Assembly: GCA_905250885.1 (NCBI GenBank)
Contig: CAJNOQ010001546.1
Coordinates: 1 to 30,533, forward strand
Direction of reading: 5' to 3'
From: Didymodactylos carnosus
Taxonomy: Eukaryota; Rotifera; Eurotatoria; Philodinida; Philodinidae
Length of the DNA stretch: 30,533 bases
Part shown: piece by piece, positions 10,262-21,076 of the stretch
Numbering within the stretch: the first letter of the stretch is position 1
Layout: the number at the start of each line of letters is the position of its first letter
Notes under the pieces: model-generated
Database searches by the model: none
The model's input: the letters and a program-made list of their open reading frames with translations, nothing else
Told to the model about the DNA's origin: nothing
Translations under genes and position numbers: made by a program

Positions 10262-11499
10262 TATTTTTGTCAAGTCAATTGGTCTAACTGAAACCTATAC
10301 TTCCAGAGATAGAATTTCCTTAAAAATAAATATTATTCTGTTATTATTGCTCATCAAAGACTTTAAAGGTTTGAGGTAATAACTGCATGACGACCGGGGG
10401 GCACTAGGATGAAACAGAGCAGGGATCACACGACGGATACTCCATTCACATGCTTCTCAACACAATCGATCGTCGGAGGAAAAAAAGATTTTTGCCGCAG
10501 GATTTGACAAATCAGATCAATTTCTTTACTTCACTCACATCACTAGCGTTTTCGACATAACTTTGGCAAGGTGGGGCAACTCTAAAAAAATTTCTGGATA
10601 CGTTTTTTCTCAAAACATTTAGCTGATAACCCAAAAAAAGTCAACTTTTCTGAGTGAGCAAACTTTTTTAAGAACTTCGTACATTTTTTTCTCAAGTGAA
10701 TAATTCATTTCTAATAACGTGGGAGAATTCCACTACCTTCTCTCACCTAATCGAAAATACTGCACATCATATATCTTCTTTTTCTTGTTTTAAGAGCATC
10801 GAGAAGAGTCGGAGCCCAATAATAGTAATTCTAATTAGTGTTGTTACGAAATATTGACGTGCATTTTCGATTAAAAATAGTTTGGATATTTATTACTCTT
10901 TTTATTTGCTAGTAGGGGTGTGACAGTTCCATATCAGTTCCGAGAGCGGGAGCTAGCACACCATTTCAAGCTCGGTAGCAAATTGCCACCGAAACTGGCA
11001 GTTTCTTGTGTCGATTACACTGTTGATGCGAACTTTAGTTTTGTACAAGAATCTTAAGAATATCGGCGACACTTTCTGCAAAAAAAATTTTCTGCGAGGA
11101 ATAATGGATTAAATAACAACAACTTTTTCAATTATTCGATGGCTGAGCATCCTCGCGTTATTTGCGGCCCTGTTCAAAGCCTTGGCTATCGAATAGTGAA
11201 AACTGCAAATCTCCATCGGTTTTGTTCTCGAGTTGATCAAAAAACAGCCACATGCCTTATAATCTGGCGCGCATGAATTGTTTCAGACAATTACTTATTG
11301 TTCGAGATCAATGCGGCTGAAATCATTTGTCGTTAGATATACCTATTTGCTTTGCACATACATGGTCAACAGTAACCATGATGCTTCTATGTATGTGTTC
11401 AAACTATTAAACGAAGAAAGGTAATTTGAATAAAAGACTGCGCACAGAAATGAGAGAATGACTAATGTTATATTTTTTCGTTTTCTACGTGTAATGTCC
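10262..11499. other. Non-coding interval with no recognisable gene
   Basis: No ORF or family homology is recognisable. One short inverted repeat is present (11125-11148 with 11180-11203, around attcgat(g/a)gc). A small palindromic stretch around 11357-11399 (cacatacat and atgtatgtg) is noted but weak. Confidence 0.4.
11125..11203. repeat. Short imperfect inverted repeat
   Basis: Arms 11125-11148 and 11180-11203 share ttttca, a one-base indel, then attcgat(g/a)gc. The spacer is about 31 bp. It could be a minimal MITE or a chance structure. Confidence 0.5.
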
Positions 11500-12470
11500 G
11501 ACGACAATTCTTTTCTTTTCTATAACGTTATCCATCTATAGTTGTCTTTCATTTAGACGAAATGAGCAGTGGCGGAGCGACCGTGGGCGGGAGGGGTGGG
11601 TACACCCTCCCCTGCTTTCAGATATTTCCTTGAAAATTTGCTCCGATTTGAGCCAAAAGTACGGAAAACTTACTTCGATTTTATGAAAGAATGGACTGAG
11701 TTTACTTCGATTTTGCCAAACTTCTGTTTGCAATTTTTACGGTTTTTGCGCAGATATTGCCTGTTTTCCCCAATTTCCGGCCATCTTTGCTACAAAAATG
11801 TGACAAAATCGGGAAAAGCTAGAACAAGGTGGAACACCTCCTTCTCAAGGACGGGTCCAAGTCCCTACTGAAGCATTAGTTGACAGCCTTGGACTTGAGT
11901 GTTTTTTATCGAGTCCTGTTGGAGTCCAGTTAGGATCTATCATAATCAAGAATGGAATCAGTGTAATCTTAAACGTAATTGAATCGCTTTATATATGAGT
12001 CGCGCAATAGGAACAGTATTTGTAGATGCTATGAATACTCAAGAATTAGTAGAACGATGGTCCAGAAATAAATCTGGTCGTAGAATGTAGTATGTTGTTT
12101 TGTGAAGGATATGAAGGAACAGTGAAAAAATGCTACTTTCTTCCTGTGTCTGCAAAGTGTGGAGATAACGGATTATACAACTGTAAATCCGAAATGAAAA
12201 AATATCAAATTTTGATTATTTCTTTTACTTTATCAAACTTGCCAGAACATCTTTTCGAACTTACTCCGGTTCTTGAAACTACCCCCCCTGCTTTAACTTC
12301 TTCGCGCCGCCACTGGAAATGAGAATGAAGAACGAAACTTTCACTTTCATTCATTTCATACATCTATTTTCTTTTCCGTCTATCCGTCCTTTAGTCATTT
12401 AGAAAAATTGTGAAAGTCTGAAAGGCGCATGCAAAGATGAAGTCACAAGCTCAAGTAGCTTGTTGCCTAC
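11500..12470 (+). repeat. Dispersed repeat R2, copy 1, interrupted by a hAT element
   Basis: The flanks of the hAT insertion, 11500-11566 and 12324-12470, together match the reverse complement of 26485-26699. Shared blocks include aacgttat(c/t)ca, tttcatt and gacgaaa on the left. On the right they include gagaatgaa(g/t)aacgaaactt, tttcattcat-like sequence, ttgtgaaagt and ctcaagtagc(t/c)tgtt. The copy near 26.6 kb has no insertion at the corresponding point, so this copy was a contiguous repeat before the hAT arrived. Confidence 0.8.
11559..12323. mobile_element. Non-autonomous hAT element (11567-12315) with 8 bp target duplication
   Basis: The element spans 11567-12315 (749 bp). Its left end is CAGTGGCGGAGCGA and its right end is the inverse of CAGTGGCGGCGCGA, so the terminal inverted repeats match at 13 of 14 positions. 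It is flanked by a perfect 8 bp direct repeat, GAAATGAG, at 11559-11566 and 12316-12323. An 8 bp duplication with CAG-type termini is diagnostic of the hAT superfamily (established knowledge). No transposase is encoded. The small frames inside (11569-11871 and 12092-12322) run into the element ends and show no hAT motif, so it needs a transposase supplied in trans. Confidence 0.9.
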
Positions 12471-12580
12471 GTCTCTTTAGAATTATTTACCTGCGTTGTG
12501 TCCTTTTTCGTTCATATTCTACAACATTTATATGCTCAAAATCTAAATTAACACAAAAGTAGAAAATTTCTGACCTACGT
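12471..12580. other. Spacer between repeats
   Basis: Nothing recognisable is seen here. Confidence 0.3.
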
Positions 12581-12700
12581 AAGGTGCCCGTAATTCCAAC
12601 TTCGAGCAAAATTTGTTTTTGACTTAATCATACATATTCTGATTCGTCTCGTCGAGCTGATCACGAATATCACCTGTTGACTTCTTTTGAACCGCATCTA
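12581..12700 (+). repeat. Dispersed repeat R3, copy 1
   Basis: The sequence begins aaggtgcccgtaattccaac and continues ttcgagcaaaat, matching 24917-25030 (aaggtgccggtaattcaaac, ttcaagtcaaca). A second shared block, gctgatcacgaa, lies about 70-90 bp downstream in both. The copy may extend to about 13060, but similarity there is too weak to place by eye. Confidence 0.7.
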
Positions 12701-14386
12701 CATGGAGAAAAACTCCGATTATGGAGAAAGTCGCAAAAACCCAAAACATTTTTGTTTTCAGGAAAAACGCCATAACATTTTTCGTTTTAGTCGTATAACT
12801 CTGAAGCTACTATCTTTAGATTCCTTATGAAAAACCGGTTCTAGGAATGTTGTTTGCAAATCCTTAAATCCAAAAGCCAAATTCTCGAAACGAATTTGAG
12901 TCAAAAACCCAAACCGAATTTTGCAGACCTAACACGAGTTTGTGTAGAGAGGATAGACACAATATTTGCACCTTGTCACAACCGCTAGAAGCTCAGCTTC
13001 AAAGTTACGAAGACATTTTTTAAAAAGTCCTTTTCCTCGCTGAGAAAATTCATTTTTTCTAAATCATAGGCGAATAAGTCGGCATTCTTCTCGGAACTCT
13101 CACTTTCCTCCGACAGAGCTCAACTTCTAAGGAGAATAGCTTCACCGCTGACACTGAGAAAAGGGGCATTACTTGAACGAGAAGGTCGTTGAGAACGGGT
13201 TTACTGCTTAATCTTTGAATTGGTAGTTTTGGATTAGAATTATCCCATACGACACTCCGCTTTCTCTTGACCGTAGGTTTGTCTTTACAACGGAGTTCCT
13301 TCAGTAAATGAATAAAGGATAGAACAGTAGACCGTACAAAACAGCGTGTTTTATTTTCTGTCGTCATTATTACGTCGGGTGATGTCTTCCGTGGATTGTG
13401 TTAGCAGTTCTTTGATCTCCTGTCTTGTCTTCTTGTGATTACCGTCCTCTCTCTCTTTCTGATTACATGATTCACAAATGTCTTGTTATGTTCAAGTGAG
13501 AAGTTGTCAAGAATGTGAAGAGTCAAGTAATATGTTTGAATGTAATAACAATAGCGACTAGAGGCGGCTGAACGTTGCCAAACGAACTTAGCCTCACCGT
13601 AAGGCAGCAGCGGATTATGAAAGTTTTTCGGGAAGATGCTATTTTCCGTAAACGTTTCCTAGCAAGAGCAAGCAAGCAGAGAACTCAATTCTCCGAAATA
13701 AAGTGTCAACTCGAGCTCCATGAATCCATGGTGTTTTTGGTCAGACTGCAAAAAAGTGAACTTCCCAGTAAAACGGTCAAAACCGGGAAAAAGTTTGCGC
13801 TGGACTAATCAAAGAAAAGCATATTTGTTTGAAAAACGTGGCATATCTATATAATTAAAGGATGACTTCGTTATTTTCAACAAAAGACTATTTACGTGTC
13901 GAAGTTTCTTGGCGTTCGTGATGCCAAAAGTTTTGGCCAGGGGGATAGATTACAGAAGATTAAATAGTTTCAATAAATTTGACCAATACTGAATACATTC
14001 TCACTCGTTTCTCTTCTGAATTATTATATTCTCGAATATCATGTATACCTTCATCTGTTACCATCATTTGAATTTTTCACAATTTAAGATCTGAATCGCA
14101 TAAAACGTTTTTTTATCTGAATACAATATCCAGTACTAAATAGAACTTTATCTTCATCTTCTATTTTACTATATTTTCATATATTAGCAAAGACAACATT
14201 TTTCAATTTGAAATTTGTTTTAATTTCAAAATAATACACTTTTAAATTCTTCTATTCCTTCGTTACTAACATATATTAATGTCGCTTCTAAAGTATATGT
14301 TGTTGAGAAAAATCCATTGGCTGAAACGAGCCTACCAATATTTTGTCCTATTTTCAATATCAGTAAAGGGCAACGATTTCAAAATC
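12701..14386. other. Non-coding interval, nothing recognised
   Basis: Short open frames occur at 13059-13367 (minus) and 13575-13808 (plus). Their translations show no domain, compositional or membrane signature I can support. I treat this as repeat-derived or neutral DNA. Confidence 0.4.
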
Positions 14387-14566
14387 CAATCAGATGTATT
14401 AACGGCAGCTATTTCTGACTTCATTTTTTTATTTTAATTATAATTTTATGTGGAATTTTCGACCAGTGACAGTCATTATCAACACAACAATCTAAAGAAT
14501 TACACTGAACTACTTCAGTATTCAAAAGATGAAGTCGGAAATAGCTGCAGTTAATACATCTGATTG
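14387..14566. mobile_element. 180 bp MITE-like inverted repeat
   Basis: Arms 14387-14424 and 14529-14566 (38 bp each) are reverse complements with two mismatches: caatcagatgtattaa, one mismatch, then gcagctatttc and gacttcat. The spacer is AT-rich. No target duplication was identified. Confidence 0.8.
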
Positions 14567-14769
14567 TCTTATTTTATTTAATCTCTGCCAGGCATAAATG
14601 TTTATCCACGCTACAATGTTAATAAAACTGATTGTTTATGTTCTTGTTCTAATTGTTTACATACCTCAACAATATAAAATCAAAATGAATATAATCTATC
14701 AAAATCTTCTGTTCTTAATGGTTTTTTCACCATGCAAATAAAAGTTTGAATGTTGAATTGTTAAAAGTC

Positions 14770-15060
14770 TTGTATACCATACAATTGCTTCAACACTTGG
14801 ATATATATTTCGAAATTCTTCAATTTGTTAATTGCTCATGACTCAATCGATAATGTTCTACATACTCATTGAGCATTAATTCTTTTGCTTTGATTGTCTC
14901 TAGCATTCGTTAATACATCAGTAAATAATGGATAAAGTATAAACTGTGGCGAGAGCATAGCTCTTACAATTTTAAATTTTGATCAAATAAACTGAATGCT
15001 AGGGATCGACGTATTTCATGTTCAATATAATTTCTTAAGAGAGAGTGCATGGGACTATCG
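14770..15060 (-). pseudogene. Degraded coding relic, unidentified
   Basis: Minus-strand translation gives coding-like stretches in shifting frames: MHSLLRNYIEHEIRRS near 15050-15000, AMLSPQFILYPLFTDV near 14960-14910, and EEFRNIYPSVEAIVWYTR near 14830-14770. The last loosely recalls a segment with a WYTR motif in a bdelloid TPR/ADP-ribosyltransferase-type family, but I would not assign it on this alone. Several stops and frame changes are present. Confidence 0.25.
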
Positions 15061-15100
15061 AGACAGTCCATAACATGTGAAAATTCTAGATTTTTTTCTA

Positions 15101-15180
15101 ACTATGCCTATCTGATTCTCCGTGCAAAATTCTCAGTAAATTCAAGTTTTTAAACCTTAGAAACATTCCTGTCTCGACTT
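15101..15180 (+). repeat. Dispersed repeat R4, copy 1
   Basis: This aligns with 21753-21830. Shared blocks are c(t/c)gattctcc, caaaa(t/c)t, then taa or aag followed by gtttttaaa(c/t)ctt and (a/g)aaac. The similarity is moderate. Confidence 0.45.
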
Positions 15181-15288
15181 TTATTTTTTAGAAAACTGAG
15201 CCAAAAATTTTTCTCAAAAAGCGTCTGCTCTTTCAATGTACTTATTTTCCTGTCTATTGTATATTCCGAAGTCTCGAACTATATATCA

Positions 15289-15450
15289 ATCGAAAGAGCG
15301 CAAGAAGCTGAACAAAATGTGATGATACGTAAAATTTTGGAATTAAATTTTATGCCAGAAAATATTGAAACGAATGAAGTTATAAAAGATGTTATTTTTT
15401 GGGTAAAACGACCTTTTGAACTGCTAGTTACTGTTTCACCAAGAATTTGA
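15289..15450 (+). pseudogene. Short coding-like relic, unidentified
   Basis: A 53-codon frame ending at TGA 15448-15450 has protein-like composition (RAQEAEQNVMIRKILELNF, then KDVIFWVKRPFELLV). It is richer in charged and amphipathic residues than random AT-rich frames. No family was recognised. No start or splice site can be defined. Confidence 0.25.
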
Positions 15451-15982
15451 TTAGTCTGTCTTGTACAGAATTTATTTCTCTACAAAATGAGCTATAGTAG
15501 ACAGTTTACAGCCTGGGCGCCATGTCCAAAAATCGCGTAGAAAAAGTACCCCTGCAATCATATAAAGGTAAAAAGAACTGAAGTCATCGTTTTTAATATA
15601 GTAATGTCGTCTGATTGAACGATTGATTAATTATATTTGTTGATTAATAGTATCCATGAATGGTGCACATGTATGTTTGATCAGTTTTAACGCTAAAATG
15701 TTTGGGATTGTACAATTGTTAATCGTACTGTTTCTTTCTTTTAAGTGAAGCACATTTTGGGTCTGCTTTTGGAGTTGAGCCGAATGTTTTATACGGTAAT
15801 GGTGGTCTTAGTAACTGATCAAACCAAATTGGTACTGAATGTTTTATTCAGTAAAAATTTCAACTAAATAAAATTGTTTTCAACTAAATTTAGTTTCAAA
15901 TTCACCGAAATAAAGTGCTAACAATTGGCATAAATGCAAAATCATATCATTCGGCAGAGGAGGTAGTAAAAGGTCGGCAGAC

Positions 15983-16060
15983 AAATGTCGAAAAGCATAG
16001 TATCGACAAAAGAAAAATGTTGACCGTGCAAAATGTCGAAAAACAAAATATCGACAATTG
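15983..16060 (+). repeat. Two-copy direct repeat of 30 bp at 48 bp spacing
   Basis: Copies at 15983-16012 and 16031-16060 both begin aaatgtcgaaaa and contain tatcgacaa, with about five differences in 30. Each copy contains inverted tgtcga and tcgaca cores. The array lies 45 bp upstream of foldback element FB3. Confidence 0.8.
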
Positions 16061-16104
16061 AAAAAGATAACAAAATTGAATTGTGATCAAATTATATTTA
16101 ATGC

Positions 16105-16799
16105 TGACTAACGAGGGGAGGTCCCTCGGTGTTTCCCTGGGATTTCAAAGCAATGTACCCCCACTTTGCTAATTTAAGGATGCTGATTATGAATATGAAA
16201 ATCATTCGTGCTCTCGTTCAATCCTTCAAGAGTTATAAGCATTTTATTTTAGTAGTAGCGAAAAGTACCATATTTTGAAAAAAATCACAACTTTTCATAG
16301 AAATATTCAATAGAGCTGAGAGATATGCCATTCTACAGATAAACACCTTAGCTATAAAATGATATGTGTTTTAGCTTCGGAGAACGTTTGATTGTTAAGT
16401 AAACAATTTTTAAAATGTTGCACATTTTCCACTTGTTTTATGTTTCTTTTTGAAAATGTTTAGAAAAATTTGTCATATATTACCACAAGATTTCATTCTG
16501 TTGCATCATGGCAGTCGTGGTGACAACCAAGCTAAAACACATATCATTTTATAGCTATGGTGTTTATCTGTAGAATGGCATATCTCTCAGCTCTATTGAA
16601 TATTTCTATGAAAAGTTGTGATTTTTTCAAAATATGGTACTTTTCGCTACTACTAAAATAAAATGCTTATAACTCTTGAAGGATTGAACGAGAACACGAG
16701 TGGTTTTCAGATTCGTAATCAGCATCCTTAAATTAGCAAAGTGGGGTACATTGCTTTGAAATCTCAGGGAAACACCCTGGGACCTTCCCTCGTTAGTTA
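16105..16799. mobile_element. Foldback element FB3, 695 bp with about 272 bp arms
   Basis: Arms are 16105-16377 and 16529-16799, with very high identity and a 151 bp loop. The right terminus reads ccttccctcgttagtta, the inverse of the FB1 left terminus; the left begins tgactaacgaggg. Internal landmarks gatgctgattatgaatatg and atagagctgagaga are also found, diverged, in FB1. No coding frame is present and no clear target duplication is visible. Confidence 0.9.
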
Positions 16800-17260
16800 A
16801 AATCTAATACACGTGAGTAAGAAGTACAACATACATGGATACAGCAAAAAATAGCGGAAGTCATATATTTATGTTAATGCATGAGCAAATATGTATTAAA
16901 TTACTTCCATTTCGTACCAACTAGCAATAACAATTGATAATGATATCTGCACAGTTGGTCATAGCAATTTCGCAGTTGATCGGTGAGTGTGAGGGTGAAA
17001 TTTCGACAGTCGAGAAAGCTTATAAAGGGAAATAAAATGATGTATCGATTGTACTAGTATGATGGTGTGTACACGAATGACGGTTATTAGAGAAAAGCGA
17101 CAATTTCGTCAGGCAAGAAAGAAAGAAGCAAGATGTATTAAATTCTATAACCAGGTTGACATCCACAAAGAAGGAGAAGGAAATACACGACGGTATGCTA
17201 TGTCACTATTCTGTATTATAATAGAAATTTTGACATTTTGCTTGTCGACATTCGGACACC
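16800..17260. other. Non-coding interval
   Basis: A small plus frame at 17059-17280 has no recognisable content. The segment around 17230-17275 carries tgtcgacattcgg, reminiscent of the 15983-16060 repeat. Nothing else is seen. Confidence 0.35.
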
Positions 17261-17582
17261 TCACCCATCCGGCACCGTAGTTTTCAACGATAATGTTTTT
17301 TGTATCCATCTACTTACAACATGTTGGGGTGAGTTATCTAATCCACTTAAAATTTGTTTTTCGAAATAGTGAAAGCTTACACACCAGTTGTGAATAAGCT
17401 CCGTTTCTAAAAGACAATCAAATGCCTCCAAAACAATTTTCATTGATGGCAAATTTGATAAGTCATTTAAGGTTGCTGTGGCCAGAAAAGCACCAAGTGG
17501 TAAGTGTTTCTCAACTTGTCGGTTATTTGTTTGAATTAGTTTAGAATAAAATCGATTACGGTATTCTTTTGTCCATTTCCAA
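17261..17582 (-). pseudogene. Orphan exon or gene fragment, unidentified protein
   Basis: A minus-strand frame of about 107 codons runs from a plausible acceptor (gatcag at 17583-17588, leaving phase 2) to a TGA at 17261-17263. Its composition is convincingly protein-like: WKWTKEYRNRFYSKL, HLPLGAFLATATLNDL, KIVLEAFDCLLETELIHNWC, SFHYFEKQIL. In-frame potential donors occur at gtaagc (after HNWC) and gtaagt (after QHV), so the true exon may end at one of these. No upstream or downstream exons were found, so it is probably a fragment of a larger gene. I do not recognise the family. Confidence 0.45.
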
Positions 17583-18540
17583 CTGATCTAACCTAAGGCC
17601 AATAATAAAGGTATGGTAAAACGAGGTTTAAGTGTGAAATAGTTAGACAAAATTGAAAGAGAAAGTTGCAAAGTCTAAATAAAATTGCTGTTTACTTATT
17701 TTAAGGGTGCACTTCCCTCTTTTTTCGCTTTCTTGACATATTGAGAGCGAAAGTCTGATTGTGTTCAAATCCGTACCAGAGATAGAATAGAACATCGAAA
17801 AAGGAAATTGATATATTTTTGTAATCTTTTGTAGTACAAGACCCCACGAAAACTTCTTGAGGAGAACGTACTATTTTCCAATATCTCTCTCATTTCCTTC
17901 GGAGCTCACTCACGTTTTTGAATCATTTTCAATTGATGACAGAAAAAGCGCTACTGAAACACAAACAGTAAAAAGACATGAGAAATGTTTTATCCCTTTA
18001 CACCCTTAAGTATAAGATTAATACATACAAGTCTTACACCTTGTTACGTAAAAAAATCATTATCTGCAAAATCATTGTCTTATCGTCCCCCGTCCTTCTG
18101 GTGTAAGCGAGTGAATGAGACAATACTGGAGAAATTCAATGTTACATTGGGCTTTGACTAATTTTATAGTTTTCCGTTCTATATAACGAAATATCCGTCA
18201 TATCTAACACGAATGCATTAAAATATATCAGTTTTTAATAATATAGTGTTTTTCTAAACTTCAGTATACGCATAGTCATAATGGTCATATACGGAACAAC
18301 TGATACAAACAGAACAGAGCTGGAACCGGTTGAGAAAAGATAAACCGATCCGGACCAGTCGGTCTAAAAGTGTGTGTATGTTTCCTCTTTCTGTTCACTC
18401 TTTCCCATGGATATTTTTCATTTCTGTTCTTCCTCTCTCTCTCTCCCTCTTGAACAATATGTGTTTTTTCCAGTTTTTCTAAGAGACTTTCCTGTAGCTG
18501 AAATATACTATATATAATTGTTAATTTACTGAAATAAAGT
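17583..18540. other. Non-coding interval, possible LTR remnant at its right end
   Basis: No gene is recognised. A CT-rich run is at about 18425-18450. The last 50 bp contain a TATA-like ctatatataa (18508-18517) and AATAAA (18533-18538) just ahead of the gag-like relic. That is the spacing expected for promoter and polyadenylation elements inside an LTR, but no second LTR copy was found in the window. Confidence 0.3.
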
Positions 18541-18675
18541 GTGTGTAACAGTTATATTCTTCTTTGGCTATTAACCATTGGATGCAAAACGATTCTGGAC
18601 GGAATAACCTCACCTTGGTGTACTAGCCAATTGTTTGTCAACCCAACATCACAAACAAATCAAGGAAAACTCGAT

Positions 18676-18870
18676 ATGGCATCAACCGCCGATTTAGAGC
18701 CATTTACTGGCAACAATAATCAAGAAATGTCAGAATGGCTCGTTAAATTTAATATATTATGTACAACAGCCAACATTCAGATGAAGAACGGAAATTAGCC
18801 TTACCATTATTTTTAAGATCTAATACTGTGATAAACTGGTTCATTGATACAGGTTTGGGTCATTTAAGTT
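18676..18870 (+). pseudogene. LTR-retrotransposon gag remnant, frameshifted
   Basis: From the ATG at 18676 the frame reads DLEPFTGNNNQ and EMSEWLVKFNILCTTANIQ, a Gag capsid N-terminal signature of Ty3-like elements: an acidic F-x-G start, then W-x-x-x-F. The frame stops at 18796-18798. Gag-like sequence continues in another frame from about 18772 (ERKLALPLFLRSNTVINWF, then EDLQRTL) and reaches a TGA at about 18868-18870. No zinc knuckle, protease, reverse transcriptase or integrase follows, so this is a short decayed fragment. Family placement within LTR elements is uncertain. Confidence 0.55.
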
Positions 18871-20042
18871 GAGAGGATCTACAACGAACATTGATAAGAA
18901 CCTCTGGATCACACCAGCATCAATTTCACTCACAACATCATCAGATAGTATACGACTAATATTCGACGACATCAGCAGGAAATTCTGAGTTATTATCAAC
19001 TTCACTCGAAAATGAACCACTGTCAATTTGGCCTTCCGATGATGAAGTGTACAGGAAATGCGACAACAATGTGAAATTTTTATGAAAGCACCTTCGACAA
19101 TTAGAAGCTACTTATAATGAAATATCGAACAGCGTGTATGTCGCATCTTATTCTTGTGTGAAATATAAAAGAATAAGATGTGATATACACTAGATGTCTA
19201 ATAAAAAGATTCAGCTCAACCTTTCTTACTGGAAAGTACATTTCTGTAGGTGTGCACCTATCCTTTCATGAGTATCTTTCGCAAATCGGAAATTTTGTTT
19301 CAGTCAAGTAACACAGTTTGAAACACCGGAAAAAACTCTACAAACTGCTAAGCAAAATAACTTTTACACGTGCAGGGTGTGATGCTTTCCTGTCCTTTGA
19401 TCGGCTCTTGCGCTATTATATCTTTTCTTTGACCTTGCGAGTCAAACAAGCCTAAATATTCTAAAAGAACGAAGTGATGCAGGACTATAGTCATGTGGAA
19501 TGTTAGAGTTATGTCAGGGTTATACATCATTTTCTAGAAGGATTTTATCGGACTTGTTGCATATTTTCTTTTTGAAGACCTCCATCAGCAACAAATATCC
19601 CCGCATATCCTAGCTGACTCTCTCTAAGAAAAATCCCGAAAAATCCCCCTCACAACAAGCACTAAAGTACAGAGAAATATACTAAGACAAAGTATTTTTA
19701 ATTCACTACAAGTACGACTTATTAGAATATGTTTGTTCTTTTTTTTCGCTGCGGTATCGAGACGAAAAGAGCTTGTTATATAATAAAAAGACGGATGCTC
19801 AACAAAACATACTTTTCTTAAGCAAGGTAAGTAACAAAGTTAAGTCAAAATATATCAGATTGTAGCTGAAGAGTTCCTCTACAAAATTCTGTATACCACG
19901 AGTTTTCTCGATGTGTCTATCAAGAATTGTGGTAAACTGAAGGGAGAGCGTTTATTGGCTATGAAAGAAAAAACTAGGCTCTGATGGAGGCACCAAAAAA
20001 TGTCACCTTTGGGTTCATCACAACTGACTCTATTAGAACTAC
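18871..20042. other. Non-coding interval
   Basis: The stretch to about 19130 may contain further gag-derived sequence (a frame with LLSTSLENEPLSIWPSDDE), too weak to call. A 22 bp stem-loop lies at 19134-19190. Nothing is recognised from 19191 to 20042. Confidence 0.35.
19134..19190. repeat. Stem-loop, 22 bp arms
   Basis: 19134-19155 and 19169-19190 are reverse complements with two mismatches (gtgtat, one mismatch, tc, one mismatch, catcttattctt), separated by 13 nt. It is too small to classify. Confidence 0.8.
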
Positions 20043-21076
20043 AGTCCAAACAGGGGCGCCCTGATACCTCGGAGGCAGGGGGGCGGGGCAAAGTCAATTT
20101 CGGAGTCAATTTTTATGCTTTTAAAAATTGGAGTAAAAATAAAAAAACAAAGATAAATATGCTAAGCAGTTTTCTTCTAAAGCAAGACTGACTTTCCTTC
20201 TATCTAACTCTGTATACTTCGGCACAAAGCAAATTAAAGTAACATTAAACTCTTGTACAAGTAAGTATAGCTAAATTGTTGTATTTTCAAAACTGTGTTT
20301 CACTAGGTAACCGTTACGTTACACTTATTCTGTAAAGAATTTTAGGGGCTATCCGTGATATATTTATTTTGCCATCTACTTGAAAGAAACGAGAAAAACA
20401 CATTTCACGTAATCTATAGGTGTTCATTGAGGGATGAGGTGTTGACAGCGCTATTGTACATTTGAGACATGATGTCTCAAATAAAAATTGCGGTGGTACA
20501 TCCTTGAAAACTTTTTGCTGCAGCTTGAGTTAAAACGAGAGAGTTGAGATACAGATGTGCAGAATGATTACGAGTTGACATTGTTGGCCTTATATAATAA
20601 TACATTTACTGAAGCCAGTGTATTATACAGTCTAAAGTACATGACAGAAATTTTATTCTCTATCAAACACAGAAAGAGAAAAAACAAATGCTATATTCTA
20701 AAAATGGAAGTGTATCTCTTACTCCGAAAACAGCAGTAAATAGCTTACTTTTGAAACGAGAGTAAATTCCTAACTACGAAACTGAAAGCCTTTTGCTCTC
20801 AAAATGGGAATAAATGTCTTACTCCAAAATTGAGAGTAGACGTCTTACTCTGAAGATGGGACTAAGCGCCTTACTTCGAAACTGAGAGTAAGCCTTTTAT
20901 ACTCTAAAAATGAGAATAATTGCTTACTCTGAAAATACAAGTAAGCACGCTATCCGTAGGATATTCTCGTAAGTGAAAGGGCTAATTTTCGGAGTAAGAA
21001 AATCCTAATTTCGTAGTAAATTTTTTCAGAAAGCAGGGGGGATCCCTCCTCTTATCGGGGCGCCCCTAAACCCAAA
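20043..21076. mobile_element. hAT-like non-autonomous element (20051-21068) with imperfect TSD
   Basis: The left end is CAGGGGCGCCCTGATA and the right end is the inverse of TAGGGGCGCCCCGATA, matching at 14 of 16. Both continue inward into G-rich runs. Immediately outside are agtccaaa (20043-20050) and aacccaaa (21069-21076), identical at 6 of 8, consistent with an aged 8 bp hAT duplication. The interior contains a 26 bp minisatellite (20718-20948) and short frames without similarity to transposase. I infer a hAT-like element; the imperfect duplication leaves some doubt. Confidence 0.7.
20718..20948. repeat. 26 bp minisatellite inside the second hAT-like element
   Basis: About nine units start near 20718, 20744, 20770, 20796, 20818, 20844, 20870, 20896 and 20923. 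The spacing is mostly exactly 26 bp, with a few indels. The approximate consensus is cttactc(c/t)gaaaa followed by tgagagtaa and a variable 4 nt. Each unit holds an inverted ttactc and gagtaa pair, so it is itself palindrome-like. Degenerate copies (ttttcggagtaag) continue towards the right terminus, and a few occur near the left end. Confidence 0.8.

Noticed and set aside
11569-11871. 100-codon frame inside the first hAT element
   Set aside because: It starts within the terminal inverted repeat and shows no hAT transposase motif; treated as part of the non-autonomous element.
13059-13367. 102-codon minus-strand frame
   Set aside because: No domain, signal or family resemblance, and it lies in a repeat-derived interval; compatible with a chance frame.
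13575-13808. 77-codon plus-strand frame rich in Arg and Lys
   Set aside because: No recognisable motif, start context or neighbouring exon.
16105-16799. Search for a target-site duplication around FB3
   Set aside because: Flanks ttaatgc and aaatcta do not give a convincing duplication of any length.
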